From: a gamma proteobacterium endosymbiont of Lamellibrachia anaximandri
Lineage (GTDB): Bacteria; Pseudomonadota; Gammaproteobacteria; Chromatiales; Chromatiaceae
Reading direction: 5' to 3'
DNA length: 64,000 nt
Assembly (NCBI GenBank): GCA_016756855.1
Contig: JAESPD010000012.1
Location: 1 to 64,000, forward strand
Shown here piece after piece: positions 54,977 through 64,000 of this stretch. The notes beneath the pieces were generated by a model, which was given only the letters and a program-made list of their open reading frames with translations, did not search any database and was not told where the DNA came from. The position numbers and the translations under genes are program-made. Numbering within the stretch: the stretch's first letter is position 1; every line of letters starts with the position of its first letter.

Positions 54977-56431
54977 ATGATGAAGTTCAAACCATCAAGT
55001 GCACCTGAGTTATCAGTATTGCCGGGGCAATGGCTGTCGGAAGCAGCTATCGGGTTTCCTGAATTCCCGGCAATTTTGCTGGATGGTGAAATAACCAGCT
55101 ATGTCAGTCTGGAACGGCAGGTGGATGTTGTCTGCACCCACCTGGCTCAAGCGGGCGTTTCCGGTGTGGTGGCTATCTGTATCGAAAGTCGTTGGATGTC
55201 ACTGTTGCTGTTTCATGCGGCACTGAAGATGGGGTTTGCGCTGTTGCCCATTGATCCATCTATCCCGGCAGAAAGGTATTCGCCGCTGATCAGGCAGAGT
55301 GGTTGCCGATTTGCCGTTGTGGATAGCGGTATGGCGGATTTTATTACAGAGGTTGATTACATCCCTGCGTCCAGTCTGTTGGAACAGACAGTGCTCTCTC
55401 ACCAATCCGGAGTGGAGCCAAATTCAGTTCAAGATGGTTCAACCGTGTTATTGGTCATCACTACCAGTGGCACCACGGGGGAGCCAAAAGGGGTGATGTT
55501 GACAGGTGCCAATCTGGCCGCCAGTGCAACTGTGGCCACGAGATACCTTGATCTCAAATCGGGTGATCGTTGGCTTAATTGCCTGCCGATGATCCATATT
55601 GCAGGCCAGATTATCGCGCTGCGCTGCCTGCGTGTCGGTGCTGCGATGCTGCTGCATCAGGGGTTTAAAGCCGCACGGGTATGGGAAGCTATTTGTTATC
55701 AGTCAGTCAGTCATATATCGCTGGTGCCGGCCATGCTGGCGAGTCTGCTCGATGTGAGCCAGGGGCCGCCGCCCGCAAGCCTGAGTGTTGTGCTGATTGG
55801 TGGAGGTCCGCTCTCGACTGTTTTGGCTGAACGCGCCCACCGTCTTGGCTGGCCGATTGTCATTAGCTATGGAATGAGTGAGAGCGGATCACTCTGCGTG
55901 GCAGATAACACTGTTCGCGCAGGATTGGATGCGGGTGTGGTAGGCGTGCCGATGGAGGGATTTGAGGTTGCGCTGAGCCAGACTCCGGCAGGTAGAATTC
56001 GTCTGCGGGGAGCTGCAGTGATGGCAGGTTACGTCAATCCACAACTGAATCCTGGAGATGGTTTGCAGCAAGATTGGTTCGAAACGGGCGATATTGGAGA
56101 GTTTGATGAAACAGGACAGCTGCGGGTAGTCGGTCGTGCGGATGACGTTCTTGTTTCCGGCGGTAGCAACATCCATCCTGCGCAGGTGGAGTCGATGCTG
56201 CTGAAGTGTCAGGGGCTGGAGCAGGTGGGTGTCACCGGGAAAGACGATCCGCTATGGGGCTATCGGGTAGTCGCATATTATGTCGGCACGATATCTGCCG
56301 AGACGCTTGAAACCTGGGCGCGTACCAATCTACCGGGCAAACTGCGTCCCAGGGAGTTTCACCAGGTGAAGACACTGCCGTTGACCCGCTTGGGCAAGCT
56401 GGATCGCAAGGCGCTTAAATCAGGTAGTTAG
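54977..56431 (+). CDS. menE: o-succinylbenzoate-CoA ligase
   Basis: MenE activates o-succinylbenzoate with ATP and CoA in menaquinone synthesis. The 484-residue protein belongs to the AMP-forming ligase family, with the P-loop TTSGTTGEPKG near residue 162, ISYGMSES, the ETGDIGEFDETG hinge region and the C-terminal lysine in RLGKLDRKAL. The assignment to MenE rests mainly on the surrounding menC, menA, menB, menD and menF genes. Start ATG 54977 or the next codon. Its 3' end overlaps the opposing thioesterase gene by 17 bases. Confidence 0.85.
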   Translation: MMKFKPSSAPELSVLPGQWLSEAAIGFPEFPAILLDGEITSYVSLERQVDVVCTHLAQAGVSGVVAICIESRWMSLLLFHAALKMGFALLPIDPSIPAERYSPLIRQSGCRFAVVDSGMADFITEVDYIPASSLLEQTVLSHQSGVEPNSVQDGSTVLLVITTSGTTGEPKGVMLTGANLAASATVATRYLDLKSGDRWLNCLPMIHIAGQIIALRCLRVGAAMLLHQGFKAARVWEAICYQSVSHISLVPAMLASLLDVSQGPPPASLSVVLIGGGPLSTVLAERAHRLGWPIVISYGMSESGSLCVADNTVRAGLDAGVVGVPMEGFEVALSQTPAGRIRLRGAAVMAGYVNPQLNPGDGLQQDWFETGDIGEFDETGQLRVVGRADDVLVSGGSNIHPAQVESMLLKCQGLEQVGVTGKDDPLWGYRVVAYYVGTISAETLETWARTNLPGKLRPREFHQVKTLPLTRLGKLDRKALKSGS

Positions 56432-56822
56432 ACAGCGCCTCCCTCAAGTCGTCCGGTAGTGGTCTGCGTTCTCCTTTGTAGGGAGAGATCAGAACGTGGC
56501 TGGTCTCCACCTTCGCCAGTTTGTTTTCATTTTGGTCATAGAAGCTGTAGCTGACAGTGAAGGAGGTATTGCCAACCGTCGCCACTTGCAGCCGAACGGT
56601 AACACTGTCGCCGTGTCTGATAGGCCGAAGAAATGTGGCCTCGGTATGGATCAAAGGCAGGTGCTGGTTCTCTTCGATCAGGCATTTCAGTTCAAAACCG
56701 ATCTCCGCCATGAATGCCTCGTAGGCATTGTGTGCATGGCTCAGGATGTGGGTAAAAAACATGACTCCGGCCGCGTCGATGTCATGTAGCGGAGCAGTAA
56801 ATTGATATTCGTAGGTAGGCAT
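56415..56822 (-). CDS. Hotdog-fold acyl-CoA thioesterase, likely DHNA-CoA hydrolase
   Basis: The 135-residue 4-hydroxybenzoyl-CoA thioesterase-type protein has the catalytic segment LHDIDAAGVMFFTHILSHAH with the conserved Asp. It starts four bases after the menC stop, at the 3' end of the menaquinone run. The DHNA-CoA hydrolysis step between MenB and MenA needs such an enzyme, so this is its most likely role, by context. A longer upstream frame overlaps menC and is rejected. The 3' end overlaps menE on the other strand. Confidence 0.82.
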   Translation of the reverse strand: MPTYEYQFTAPLHDIDAAGVMFFTHILSHAHNAYEAFMAEIGFELKCLIEENQHLPLIHTEATFLRPIRHGDSVTVRLQVATVGNTSFTVSYSFYDQNENKLAKVETSHVLISPYKGERRPLPDDLREALSNYLI

Positions 56823-56826
56823 AATG

Positions 56827-57891
56827 TTAGGCTGTGGCAACTGAGCCGATTCCAAGTCCGTGCGTATCAGGTAATACCATCTCACCGTTGATGATGGCAA
56901 GGGGGTCTGAGATGTCCTCTGCCAGCCATTCACTGGTGGTCAGGCCGTGAGAGAGAGGCTGGGAAGTAGGAATGGCTGCCGCTAATTGAGCAGTCGCCAG
57001 CACGCCCACAGCGCTGTCTACGGTTGTGGTGACAACGCACTCCACACTGGCATTTGCAGCCGATTCTGCAAGTTTTTTCGTAGATAGCAGGCTACCGATT
57101 ACCATGGGCTTGAGGATGAATCGTTTTACTGGTGGATGTGCCAGGAGCTTGTCGATATGAAGTTGCGCAAGCGATTCATCAAGGGCCAGTGAGCAGTCGG
57201 CCCGATTCTGTAGTTTTGCCAGAAGTTTCAGATCAGGTTCACGCAATGGCTCTTCAAGGGAGTCGATGGGCAGTCCTCGAACGCCATCAATAAAGTACTC
57301 CGCATCCCGAGAATTCCACGCCCGGTTGGCATCCAGTCTGAGCCTGGTCTTTTTCGGTAGTTGTTGTGCCAGTTCATGCAGTTGGGTTATTTCATCCTGC
57401 GGACTATTCATGCCTACTTTGATTTTCAGGGTCGTGAAACCCTGCTGTATTTTGTTGGCCGCCCGTTGTTGTACTGAGTCGTCCAGCGAGCCGATAACGG
57501 CATTCACCAAAATGTGATCAGCGGCTTTTTTATTGAGCCAATGGCGTAGTGTTATCTGTTCAGACTGACATGCGAGATCGAGCAGAGCAGTCTCCAGCGC
57601 AAAATGGGCGGCTGGGGGATATGGGGTTTCTGTAGCATATCTTCGCAGCAGCTCAGAGGGCGATTTACCCTTCATGAGCGATAGCTGTTCATCCAACCAC
57701 TGCCTTGCAACCTTTGCTGCTTCAGTTCCGGCAAGCGGAAGCGGGGCACAGTCACCATAGCCTTTAACGCCACTCATACAGCTCAGTTCCACGAGCCAGC
57801 CCTCCCGTCTGCCAAATCCCCCCATACTGCTCTGCCACTGCTGCCTGAGTGGCAGTGAATAGGGGATCAAGCGGGCTGATTGAACAGGCAT
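56827..57891 (-). CDS. menC: o-succinylbenzoate synthase
   Basis: MenC dehydrates SHCHC to o-succinylbenzoate and belongs to the enolase superfamily. The 354-residue protein has the K-x-K base motif in FTTLKIKVGM near residue 158, the metal ligands in RLRLDANRAW and DSLEEPLRE, and a second lysine in VKRFILKPMVIG. It starts one base after the menA stop and is followed by the thioesterase. Confidence 0.92.
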   Translation of the reverse strand: MPVQSARLIPYSLPLRQQWQSSMGGFGRREGWLVELSCMSGVKGYGDCAPLPLAGTEAAKVARQWLDEQLSLMKGKSPSELLRRYATETPYPPAAHFALETALLDLACQSEQITLRHWLNKKAADHILVNAVIGSLDDSVQQRAANKIQQGFTTLKIKVGMNSPQDEITQLHELAQQLPKKTRLRLDANRAWNSRDAEYFIDGVRGLPIDSLEEPLREPDLKLLAKLQNRADCSLALDESLAQLHIDKLLAHPPVKRFILKPMVIGSLLSTKKLAESAANASVECVVTTTVDSAVGVLATAQLAAAIPTSQPLSHGLTTSEWLAEDISDPLAIINGEMVLPDTHGLGIGSVATA

Positions 57892-57892
57892 C

Positions 57893-58756
57893 TCAGATTA
57901 GCAGACCCAAGCTCAACAACAGGCCAAACAGTAGTTGCAGTTGCGCGGTGTGTGCCAGCAACTGATTGAATGCAGGGCCGATGGGGGTCGAGACGAAGCG
58001 TCGCAAGAGTATAACGGCCCAGGGCAGGACAATAAGCGGTAGCCAGATGCCGGGGTTCTCTTTGCCCAGTGTCAGAGGTAGTAGGAATGGCGTCAGCATC
58101 AGGGCGCCGTAGAGAATCCGGGCGCGACCACGTCCCAAATGGGAGACCAGTGTCAGTTTGTGGGCGATTCGGTCGGTGTCGAGATCGCGGTAGTTGTTGA
58201 CCAGCAGGACGGCTGCGGCCAGAAAACCCACCGCGCAGGCTGTGGTAAAAGCATCGAGAGATAGTGTCAGGGTCTGGATATAGTAGCTGCCCAGTACTGC
58301 GGCGAGTCCGAAGAAGAGGAAGACGAACACTTCCCCGGAGGCGCTGTAGGCGATGGGCTTGGGGCCGCCGGTATAGGCGTAGCCTGCAGCGAGTGAAAAG
58401 AGCCCCAGAATGATGATCGGCCAGCCCCCTATCCAGGCCAGATAGATGCCGATGAGAAAAGCGGCGCCGAAACCGAGATAGGCCGCCCGCTTGACCTCTG
58501 CGGCTGTGAACCAGCCCTCTGCCGTGGCGCGGGCGGGGCCCAGGCGGGCTTTCGTGTCGGCCCCCCGCTCATAATCCGCTGCATCGTTGTGCAGGTTGGT
58601 GCCGATCTGAATCAGCAGGGCGCCGAGTAGGGCGGCAACGGCGGTCAGCAAGCTGAATTGCGAAGTTTCTGTCCAGGCGAGACTGCTGCCCACCAACACC
58701 GGCACCAGTGAGATGCCCAGGGTTTTTGGGCGTATGGCGAGCAGCCACTGCTTCAT
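57893..58756 (-). CDS. menA: 1,4-dihydroxy-2-naphthoate polyprenyltransferase
   Basis: MenA prenylates DHNA to demethylmenaquinone in the inner membrane. The 287-residue protein has about eight helices and the UbiA-family aspartate motifs [14 protein letters not shown] and [14 protein letters not shown]. It overlaps menB by four bases. The presence of menA shows that the pathway ends in a respiratory naphthoquinone. Confidence 0.95.
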   Translation of the reverse strand: MKQWLLAIRPKTLGISLVPVLVGSSLAWTETSQFSLLTAVAALLGALLIQIGTNLHNDAADYERGADTKARLGPARATAEGWFTAAEVKRAAYLGFGAAFLIGIYLAWIGGWPIIILGLFSLAAGYAYTGGPKPIAYSASGEVFVFLFFGLAAVLGSYYIQTLTLSLDAFTTACAVGFLAAAVLLVNNYRDLDTDRIAHKLTLVSHLGRGRARILYGALMLTPFLLPLTLGKENPGIWLPLIVLPWAVILLRRFVSTPIGPAFNQLLAHTAQLQLLFGLLLSLGLLI

Positions 58757-59583
58757 GGGCGGCGGGGAAATTTGTCGAAGTCTGCCGGGCGTTTTTCCAC
58801 GAAGGCGTCGCGCCCCTCCTGAGCCTCATCCGTGAGATAGAAGAGGGCAGTGGCGTTGCCCGCCAACTCCTGGATGCCTGAGAGGCCGTCGGTTTCGGCG
58901 TTGAATGAGGCCTTGAGTACGCGTAGAGCGGTGGGGGAGAGGGTGAGCATCTCACGGCACCACGACACCGTCTCCTGCTCCAGTTCCACCAGGGGTACGA
59001 CCTTGTTGACCAGCCCCATATCCAGTGCCTGCTGCGCATCGTATTGGCGGCAGAGAAACCAGATCTCCTTGGCTTTTTTCACTCCCACGGTGCGGGCCAG
59101 CAGTCCTGCCCCCAGTCCACCGTCGAAACTGCCCACCCGCGGCCCCGTCTGACCGAAGCGGGCGTTGTCTGCGGCGAGGGTGAGGTCACAGATCAGGTGC
59201 AGTACATGACCGCCGCCAATCGCATAACCCGCGACCATCGCAACCACGGGCTTTGGCAGCGTGCGGATCTGCCGTTGCAGTTCCAGTACATTGAGATGTT
59301 CCACACCCTTGCTGTCTTTATAACCGCCATCACCGCGAATCTTCTGATCCCCACCGGAGCAGAAAGCGAGATCACCTGCGCCGGTGAGAATGATGACGCC
59401 GATCTTCGGATCGAGATGGGCATGGCGGAACGCCTGGCTCAGTTCCTCCACGGTTTCTGGTCGAAAGGCGTTGCGCACATGAGGCCGGTTGATGGTGATC
59501 TTGGCGATTCCTTCCGACCGGTGGTAGAGGATATCTTCGAATGTCAGGTTCGGCGGTGTCTTCCAGCTGATGGGGGTCTGCAT
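58753..59583 (-). CDS. menB: 1,4-dihydroxy-2-naphthoyl-CoA synthase
   Basis: MenB closes the second ring of the naphthoquinone from o-succinylbenzoyl-CoA. The 276-residue crotonase-family protein carries [16 protein letters not shown], the oxyanion-hole [11 protein letters not shown] and the family-specific [14 protein letters not shown], which holds the catalytic Asp. It is followed with overlap by menA and preceded at 31 bases by the DNA alkylation repair gene. Confidence 0.97.
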   Translation of the reverse strand: MQTPISWKTPPNLTFEDILYHRSEGIAKITINRPHVRNAFRPETVEELSQAFRHAHLDPKIGVIILTGAGDLAFCSGGDQKIRGDGGYKDSKGVEHLNVLELQRQIRTLPKPVVAMVAGYAIGGGHVLHLICDLTLAADNARFGQTGPRVGSFDGGLGAGLLARTVGVKKAKEIWFLCRQYDAQQALDMGLVNKVVPLVELEQETVSWCREMLTLSPTALRVLKASFNAETDGLSGIQELAGNATALFYLTDEAQEGRDAFVEKRPADFDKFPRRP

Positions 59584-59614
59584 GGGTTGCCCTGAGTATT
59601 TAAAAAAAACGATT

Positions 59615-60340
59615 CTAACAGGCTTGGGGTTTCAGTTTCAGATAGGCCTGTCTTTGGGGTTCCGGTAGTTTCTCTATGGCATAGCGCAGCATGGTGCGTG
59701 GCATGGTTGTGGCGTAATGATCGAGAAACTCTCTCTCCCTGGCGGGATCCCGTTTGCCGATCTCCCTGAGCATCCAGCCGACTGCCTTGTGGATCAGGTC
59801 GTGGGGGTCGTCGAGCAGTTTCCCGGCGATATTGAGCGCATCATCGAAGTTCCCATTTTTGATATATTTGAAGGTGGCCGGCATGGCGATACGTCTCTGC
59901 CAAAGGTCGTCTGAATCAGCCCATTGGTAGAGTTGTGATCTATCGCGCCGTTCCAGCCAGGACCCGACGATATGGGGCGCGGAGCTGTCAACCAGATCCC
60001 AGTTGTTGATGTACTTCATGTTACGGACATAGGTCTGATAGATCCTTTTCTTCGTCGCAGGGTCACCCTGCTCGAACTGCTGGATGAGGATGAAGAGGGC
60101 GGTAAGGCGCTCTTCATGAAACGCCGACTGCAGTAGTTGTTCCACTGCTGGAAGAGCAAGGGTCTTGAACTGCCTGGCAACCTTGCGTTGATCCGGTACC
60201 ACCACGCCATGAAACCGGTCCCCCTCGCCATACTCGCCGGGGCCGGTCTTGAAAAATCGTTGCAGTATTTCAGCCTTGCCTTGCGTGATGTGGGACTTCA
60301 AGGCGCTACGCAGGGCTGAAATCTCTTTTGTATGGGACAT
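59615..60340 (-). CDS. DNA alkylation repair protein (AlkD-like HEAT repeat)
   Basis: The 241-residue all-helical protein matches the AlkD family of DNA glycosylases that excise positively charged alkylated bases. The family segment [15 protein letters not shown] and the HEAT-like repeats with [17 protein letters not shown] are present. It lies inside the menaquinone run between menD and menB, 19 bases after menD, with no metabolic link to it. It may have been inserted or simply share the transcript. Confidence 0.9.
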   Translation of the reverse strand: MSHTKEISALRSALKSHITQGKAEILQRFFKTGPGEYGEGDRFHGVVVPDQRKVARQFKTLALPAVEQLLQSAFHEERLTALFILIQQFEQGDPATKKRIYQTYVRNMKYINNWDLVDSSAPHIVGSWLERRDRSQLYQWADSDDLWQRRIAMPATFKYIKNGNFDDALNIAGKLLDDPHDLIHKAVGWMLREIGKRDPAREREFLDHYATTMPRTMLRYAIEKLPEPQRQAYLKLKPQAC

Positions 60341-60359
60341 TTTGATTAAGGAATGGGGG

Positions 60360-62087
60360 TTAAGCTTGGCTCCGTTCTCCAGTGATCGATTGCCAATAGT
60401 CAGTCTGGCGTTGCCGGCTCAATTTGCGATCGATCATGACCTCGATGATCGTACCCTGTTTTGCGGCAATGGCCTCGCGCAAAGCGGGTCTGAACTCGGC
60501 CTGTTTTGTAATACGGCGATAGTCGATCCCAAACAGCTTCGCCGCGTGAGAGAAATCCAGGCCCGTGGGCATCAGCCAGTGTTTTTCAAAGCTTTTCAGT
60601 TCGGCCTGTGGCAGCTGGCCGAAGATGGCGCCGCCGCCGTTGTTGAGCAGGATGATAGTCGCGTCCAAACTCCGCATGGCCAGCAGACCATTCATGTCGT
60701 GGAAGAAGGTCAGGTCTCCCAGCAACCCGACTACCGGCTCATTGCTGGCAGCCGCGATACCGAGCAGGGTGGAGATGTTTCCGTCGATGCCGCTGGCGCC
60801 CCGGTTGGCGAGGATGCGGATCGCCTTGCCGGAGGTGCCGCTCCAGCGGTCGAGTTGGCGGATGGGCAGGGAATTTCCGCTGAATAGCGTAGCACCGGAT
60901 GGGATGTTATCGAAAATCTCGCCGATAATTGTGTCTTCAAAGGGCAGGGAATCAAGTCTTGGCTGTCGACTATTTAACGCTGTTTCCTGAGCTGCAAAGT
61001 CTTTGAGCCAGTTATCACCAACCGTGACAGGATGGGTCTCCAGCAGTTGCTCGCATAACTGCTCCGGCGTGGCGCGTATCATCTCCGTTACCTGATGCAG
61101 CGGGTCGGGCCAGTTGCCGAAAGGGTCACAGAGCAGGGTGGGGACATCACTCCCCTCAAGATAGTTGAGCAGGGTTTTGGAAACGGGCGCTGCGCCGAAT
61201 CTCAACACCCATGCGGGTTGATGTTGTTGACGGAAATCCGGATTGCGTAGAAAACTGTCATAGCGACTGATGATGTGCGACAGGTCATGGTTGCCGAAAC
61301 GCAGCTGGCTGAGTGGGTCGGCGAGAATCGGTGCTTCCAGCACCTCTGCCAGTCTCGTGACGGCATTCGGGAATCCAGGATGAAATGTTTTGGGTCCACA
61401 GACGATCAGACCGGGCCGCTTCGATAAGCAGGCGTGGATTCTCGTTAACTGATCCTGATCCGCTATGATCGATGGCTCGGGCGGCGTTCGTTTGGTTGTG
61501 CTTTTGGGCGATTTTGGAAACAGCTTCGGCACCAGAGGTTCCCTGAAGGGAAGGTTGAGATGCACCGGCCCGGGATTGGGCCAGCAGGCCTGATGGCCGG
61601 CGCGAACCCCCAGGGCTTGGATATAGTCGATCGCTTCGGGCGATGCCGGTCCTGGATCATGAAATCCTCGCACATGGGTGCCGAACAGCCGGTTTTGATC
61701 GACAGACTGGTTGGCGCCGCAGTTCTGTAGTTCCGGTGGCCGGTCGGCGCTAAGCAGGAGCAGGGGGATGTTCCCGCGGTTAGCCTCGATAACGGCGGGA
61801 TACCAGTGTGCAGGGGCACTGCCCGAGGTGGCGATTACCATCACCGGTTTGCGGTCGTGGCTGGCGAGGCCAAGCGCAAAGAAAGCCGCGCTGCGTTCAT
61901 CAGGATGGTGCCAACTGGTAATGTCGCGTCGCCGCTCAATCGCAAGTACCAGGGGCGTGGAGCGGGAACCGGGAGAGATTACGGCATGATGGACGCTGGT
62001 CGCCACTATCCCATCGATCAGCGCGTCTGCCCAGCGCAGATTGAGGGTGGCGGTAGCTTCATTTACGCCTTTCGTTTGTTCAGGCAT
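60360..62087 (-). CDS. menD: 2-succinyl-5-enolpyruvyl-6-hydroxy-3-cyclohexene-1-carboxylate synthase
   Basis: MenD is a thiamine-diphosphate enzyme adding a succinyl unit from 2-oxoglutarate to isochorismate. The start at 62087 (MPEQTKGVNE) gives 575 residues; it overlaps menF by eight bases, whereas the upstream ATG would extend further into it. Typical segments are VISPGSRSTPLVLA, ATSGSAPAHWYPAVIEA, and the C-terminal ThDP region VGLLGDLTFFHDMNGLL with LLNNGGGAIFGQLP. The thiamine kinase gene thiL is elsewhere in this window. Confidence 0.95.
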   Translation of the reverse strand: MPEQTKGVNEATATLNLRWADALIDGIVATSVHHAVISPGSRSTPLVLAIERRRDITSWHHPDERSAAFFALGLASHDRKPVMVIATSGSAPAHWYPAVIEANRGNIPLLLLSADRPPELQNCGANQSVDQNRLFGTHVRGFHDPGPASPEAIDYIQALGVRAGHQACWPNPGPVHLNLPFREPLVPKLFPKSPKSTTKRTPPEPSIIADQDQLTRIHACLSKRPGLIVCGPKTFHPGFPNAVTRLAEVLEAPILADPLSQLRFGNHDLSHIISRYDSFLRNPDFRQQHQPAWVLRFGAAPVSKTLLNYLEGSDVPTLLCDPFGNWPDPLHQVTEMIRATPEQLCEQLLETHPVTVGDNWLKDFAAQETALNSRQPRLDSLPFEDTIIGEIFDNIPSGATLFSGNSLPIRQLDRWSGTSGKAIRILANRGASGIDGNISTLLGIAAASNEPVVGLLGDLTFFHDMNGLLAMRSLDATIILLNNGGGAIFGQLPQAELKSFEKHWLMPTGLDFSHAAKLFGIDYRRITKQAEFRPALREAIAAKQGTIIEVMIDRKLSRQRQTDYWQSITGERSQA

Positions 62088-63534
62088 TTTCCAATGCTTC
62101 CAGCATCGCAAAGAATTTCAACTCTGTCTCCTTAAACTCGGCAGCAGGGTCTGAACCGGCGGTAATTCCTGCGCCTGCATAGAGTTCTGCGCAGTCACCA
62201 TCGAGCAAGGCGCAACGCAGGAGTACAGCCAACTCTCCGTCTCCAGATGCGCTCAGCCATCCTGCCGCGCCGGTATACCAACCCCGGTTGAGTGGTTCAT
62301 TCTGCTGCAGCCAGGCAAAGGCCTTTTTGGATGGAGCGCCATTCACCGCGCCGGTGGGGTGCAGTTTGGCAGCGATATCCAACAGGCCGATACCAGGATT
62401 TATCTCACCTCGAATTTCAGTCCAGAGGTGTTGCAGGTTTCGAAGCGGCATCAATTGCGGTTTTTGAGAATGCCGAAGATGAGTGCAGAGGGGTTCCAGA
62501 GCCTGTTTGATGGTATCAACCACGACGCGGTGTTCATGTGCGGTCTTGGGATCAGACAGCAGTGCCTGGCCGAATGCCAAATCTCTGCTCTCTTCAGCGC
62601 TGCGCTGTGTTGTGCCGCCGACCGCATCACAGATGATCTCTGAGCCCCGGCAGGAGAGCAGTCGTTCCGGGGTGGCGGCTGTCAGTGTTACCCCATTGAA
62701 ACGGGTGGCGAAATGGAGACTGCGGGGATAGAGGCAGTTTAGGGTTGCAGAGAGCCGTACAGGACTCAGTGTGTGTTGGGCCTGCACCCGGATATGTCGA
62801 GCCAGCACGGTTTTTTCCAGTTCGCCGCGTGTTATCCCGGATTGGAGTTGCTCAACCAACTTCAGCCATTTGTCCGGTGTTGGGTTCGATTCAATCCGGG
62901 TCAAGGTTGTGCGTTGTCCCGAGGGCCCCGGTTTATGTGACAGTGTGGCAATCAGTTCTTCAAGACGTCCGATCAGCTGCTCACAGATGATGTCTGTGTC
63001 GTTTTCGACGCTGCTGTCCCAACTGCAGGAGAGTACACAGCTGTTGTCACTCTGTTGCAGCAGCAGTTGCGGGAGAAAGAGACCGGTGTTGGGCATACCT
63101 TTCCATGCCGTATCCATAGGGTCATCGGGTGCAAAGGCAAAGCCGATGAAAGTGATGGGGTGACAGGTGGTCTGTTCAGGATCGAGCCGTGTCCAACGGC
63201 TTTGCAACTGCTTGAATGCGGCTGCCAGACGTTTCAACCGGTCCTCTCCGGATGTGGTGACAGTCAGCGTATCTCCGATGCCGATGACATATTCATCCTG
63301 TTCTGGCTTGGCCCAGAAAAACCAGTTGTCGTCAGCCATGGCCGACAGGTTGTGCAGGTGAACCTCCGGCAGGGGCAGCGTCAGGGTGACGACCTGATCT
63401 GAGGTGGCTGCATGGTCTTGCAGCACCTCCTTGAGTTTTTTCTGGACGCGCTCGATAAGCGCCTGACGGTCAAACATGGACTTAATGGTACCTGATTCAG
63501 AAATAGGAATGGAGACTTCATGCTGGCCAGGCAT
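62080..63534 (-). CDS. menF: Isochorismate synthase
   Basis: MenF converts chorismate to isochorismate, the first step to menaquinone. The C-terminal chorismate-binding domain has the family signatures CDAVGGTTQRSAEE near residue 300 and HPTGAVNGAPSKKAFAWL near residue 390, plus ELYAGAGITAGSDPAAE at the end. The product is 484 residues from the 63534 ATG; ATG 63477 (MFDRQALIE) is an equally plausible start and neither has a strong ribosome-binding site. It is the first gene of the minus-strand men run. Confidence 0.93.
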   Translation of the reverse strand: MPGQHEVSIPISESGTIKSMFDRQALIERVQKKLKEVLQDHAATSDQVVTLTLPLPEVHLHNLSAMADDNWFFWAKPEQDEYVIGIGDTLTVTTSGEDRLKRLAAAFKQLQSRWTRLDPEQTTCHPITFIGFAFAPDDPMDTAWKGMPNTGLFLPQLLLQQSDNSCVLSCSWDSSVENDTDIICEQLIGRLEELIATLSHKPGPSGQRTTLTRIESNPTPDKWLKLVEQLQSGITRGELEKTVLARHIRVQAQHTLSPVRLSATLNCLYPRSLHFATRFNGVTLTAATPERLLSCRGSEIICDAVGGTTQRSAEESRDLAFGQALLSDPKTAHEHRVVVDTIKQALEPLCTHLRHSQKPQLMPLRNLQHLWTEIRGEINPGIGLLDIAAKLHPTGAVNGAPSKKAFAWLQQNEPLNRGWYTGAAGWLSASGDGELAVLLRCALLDGDCAELYAGAGITAGSDPAAEFKETELKFFAMLEALENA

Positions 63535-63645
63535 TACGTTTTTTCTATGTATGGCCTATTGTGGGACTGTGGTGAATGAATCCGTGAGGAACTTTCTCAC
63601 GTAGTACAGCCTGACATTTACAACCATTGAGAGATAGTAGGACTG

Positions 63646-64000
63646 ATGAACAGACAAAAAGGGCTTTTGCTGCTGGTGCTTCTCGGGCTGGTCGGCGCGT
63701 TTTTTTACTTCGACCTGACCCAATACCTTACCCTGGAGTACCTGCAGGCACAGAGGGATGCATTGATCGAGTGGCGACGGTCTGAGCCTTTGTTTGCTGC
63801 GGCGCTGTTTTTTGTTGTCTATGTGTTGGTCACTGCATTGTCACTGCCGGGGGCAACGGTGATGACTCTGGCGGTGGGGGCTGTTTTTGGCTTGTTTTGG
63901 GGGCTGCTGCTGGTCTCCTTTGCCTCAACCATTGGGGCTACGCTTGCCTTTGTTATCGCCCGGTTTCTGCTGCGCGACACGGTCCAGTCTCGTTTTGGCG
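63646..64000 (+). CDS. TVP38/TMEM64 (DedA-like) membrane protein, 5' part
   Basis: The reading frame is open from ATG 63646 to the window end (118 codons). It encodes one N-terminal helix, an amphipathic stretch, then LSLPGATVMTLAVGAVFG and helices matching the SNARE-associated/VTT domain of the TVP38/DedA superfamily. The rest of the gene lies outside the window. The function of bacterial members is uncertain; several affect lipid or proton homeostasis. Confidence 0.85.
   Translation, partial: MNRQKGLLLLVLLGLVGAFFYFDLTQYLTLEYLQAQRDALIEWRRSEPLFAAALFFVVYVLVTALSLPGATVMTLAVGAVFGLFWGLLLVSFASTIGATLAFVIARFLLRDTVQSRFG

Overview
This window looks like the chromosome of a gammaproteobacterium, probably a facultatively anaerobic, denitrifying, sulfur-oxidiser-like lineage related to Chromatiales/Sedimenticola. 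That is inferred from the housekeeping gene types and order (nrdR-ribD, ribE, RibBX, ribH-nusB, thiL-pgpA, xseB-ispA), a DsrC-like protein and a complete N2O-reductase locus. No rRNA, tRNA or CRISPR array is recognisable. The sequence opens on the last bases of a group II intron and closes inside a TVP38/DedA-type membrane protein gene.

Layout. 1-3.5 kb: group II intron 3' end, an XrtA/EpsF-type polysaccharide chain-length protein, a 269-bp inverted-repeat element that can fold as a three-way junction, and a family 4 glycosyltransferase. 3.5-13.1 kb: a secreted PilJ-domain protein, glyA, nrdR, the riboflavin genes, nusB, a PsiE-family protein, thiL, pgpA and a retropepsin-like protease. 13.2-22 kb: folE2, ispA, xseB, parE, a SCO1 protein, ppx, a zinc-ribbon NUDIX hydrolase and a NYN RNase-like protein fused to a cold-shock-like domain. 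22.2-33 kb: a TauE/SafE permease, a flavin-dependent halogenase-like gene, zwf-pgl, a degenerate FimT/GspH pseudopilin, an RND efflux pair and a cysteine-less DsrC homologue. 33-40.4 kb: valS, a response regulator and pyruvate phosphate dikinase.

40.6-54.9 kb holds a clade II (Sec-type) nitrous oxide reductase locus: a small secreted protein, a ZnuA-like/SCO1 fusion, nosZ, two cytochromes c, nosB, nosD, nosG, nosH, nosF, nosL and nosY, followed by a small membrane-anchored protein and a further dihaem cytochrome. Three FNR/DNR-type boxes precede nosZ and the two cytochrome genes. 54.9-63.5 kb holds the menaquinone genes menE, a hotdog thioesterase, menC, menA, menB, menD and menF, with a DNA alkylation-repair-like gene inside the run. 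NosG/NosH resemble the NapG/NapH menaquinol dehydrogenase, so the quinone genes next door plausibly supply the electron donor for N2O reduction.

The most striking non-coding structure is a family of REP/REPIN-like palindromes at eight loci, all directly downstream of plus-strand genes. Paired copies are two hairpins offset by 55 bp (54 in one degenerate copy) with variable spacer sequence, and their stems show compensatory changes. Heptamer tandem repeats accompany two of these loci and also fill the glyA-nrdR gap. The strongest protein novelties are the ZnuA-like/SCO1 fusion that has lost the canonical metal histidines, the cysteine-less DsrC homologue, and the halogenase-like protein with a divergent WxWxIP motif.
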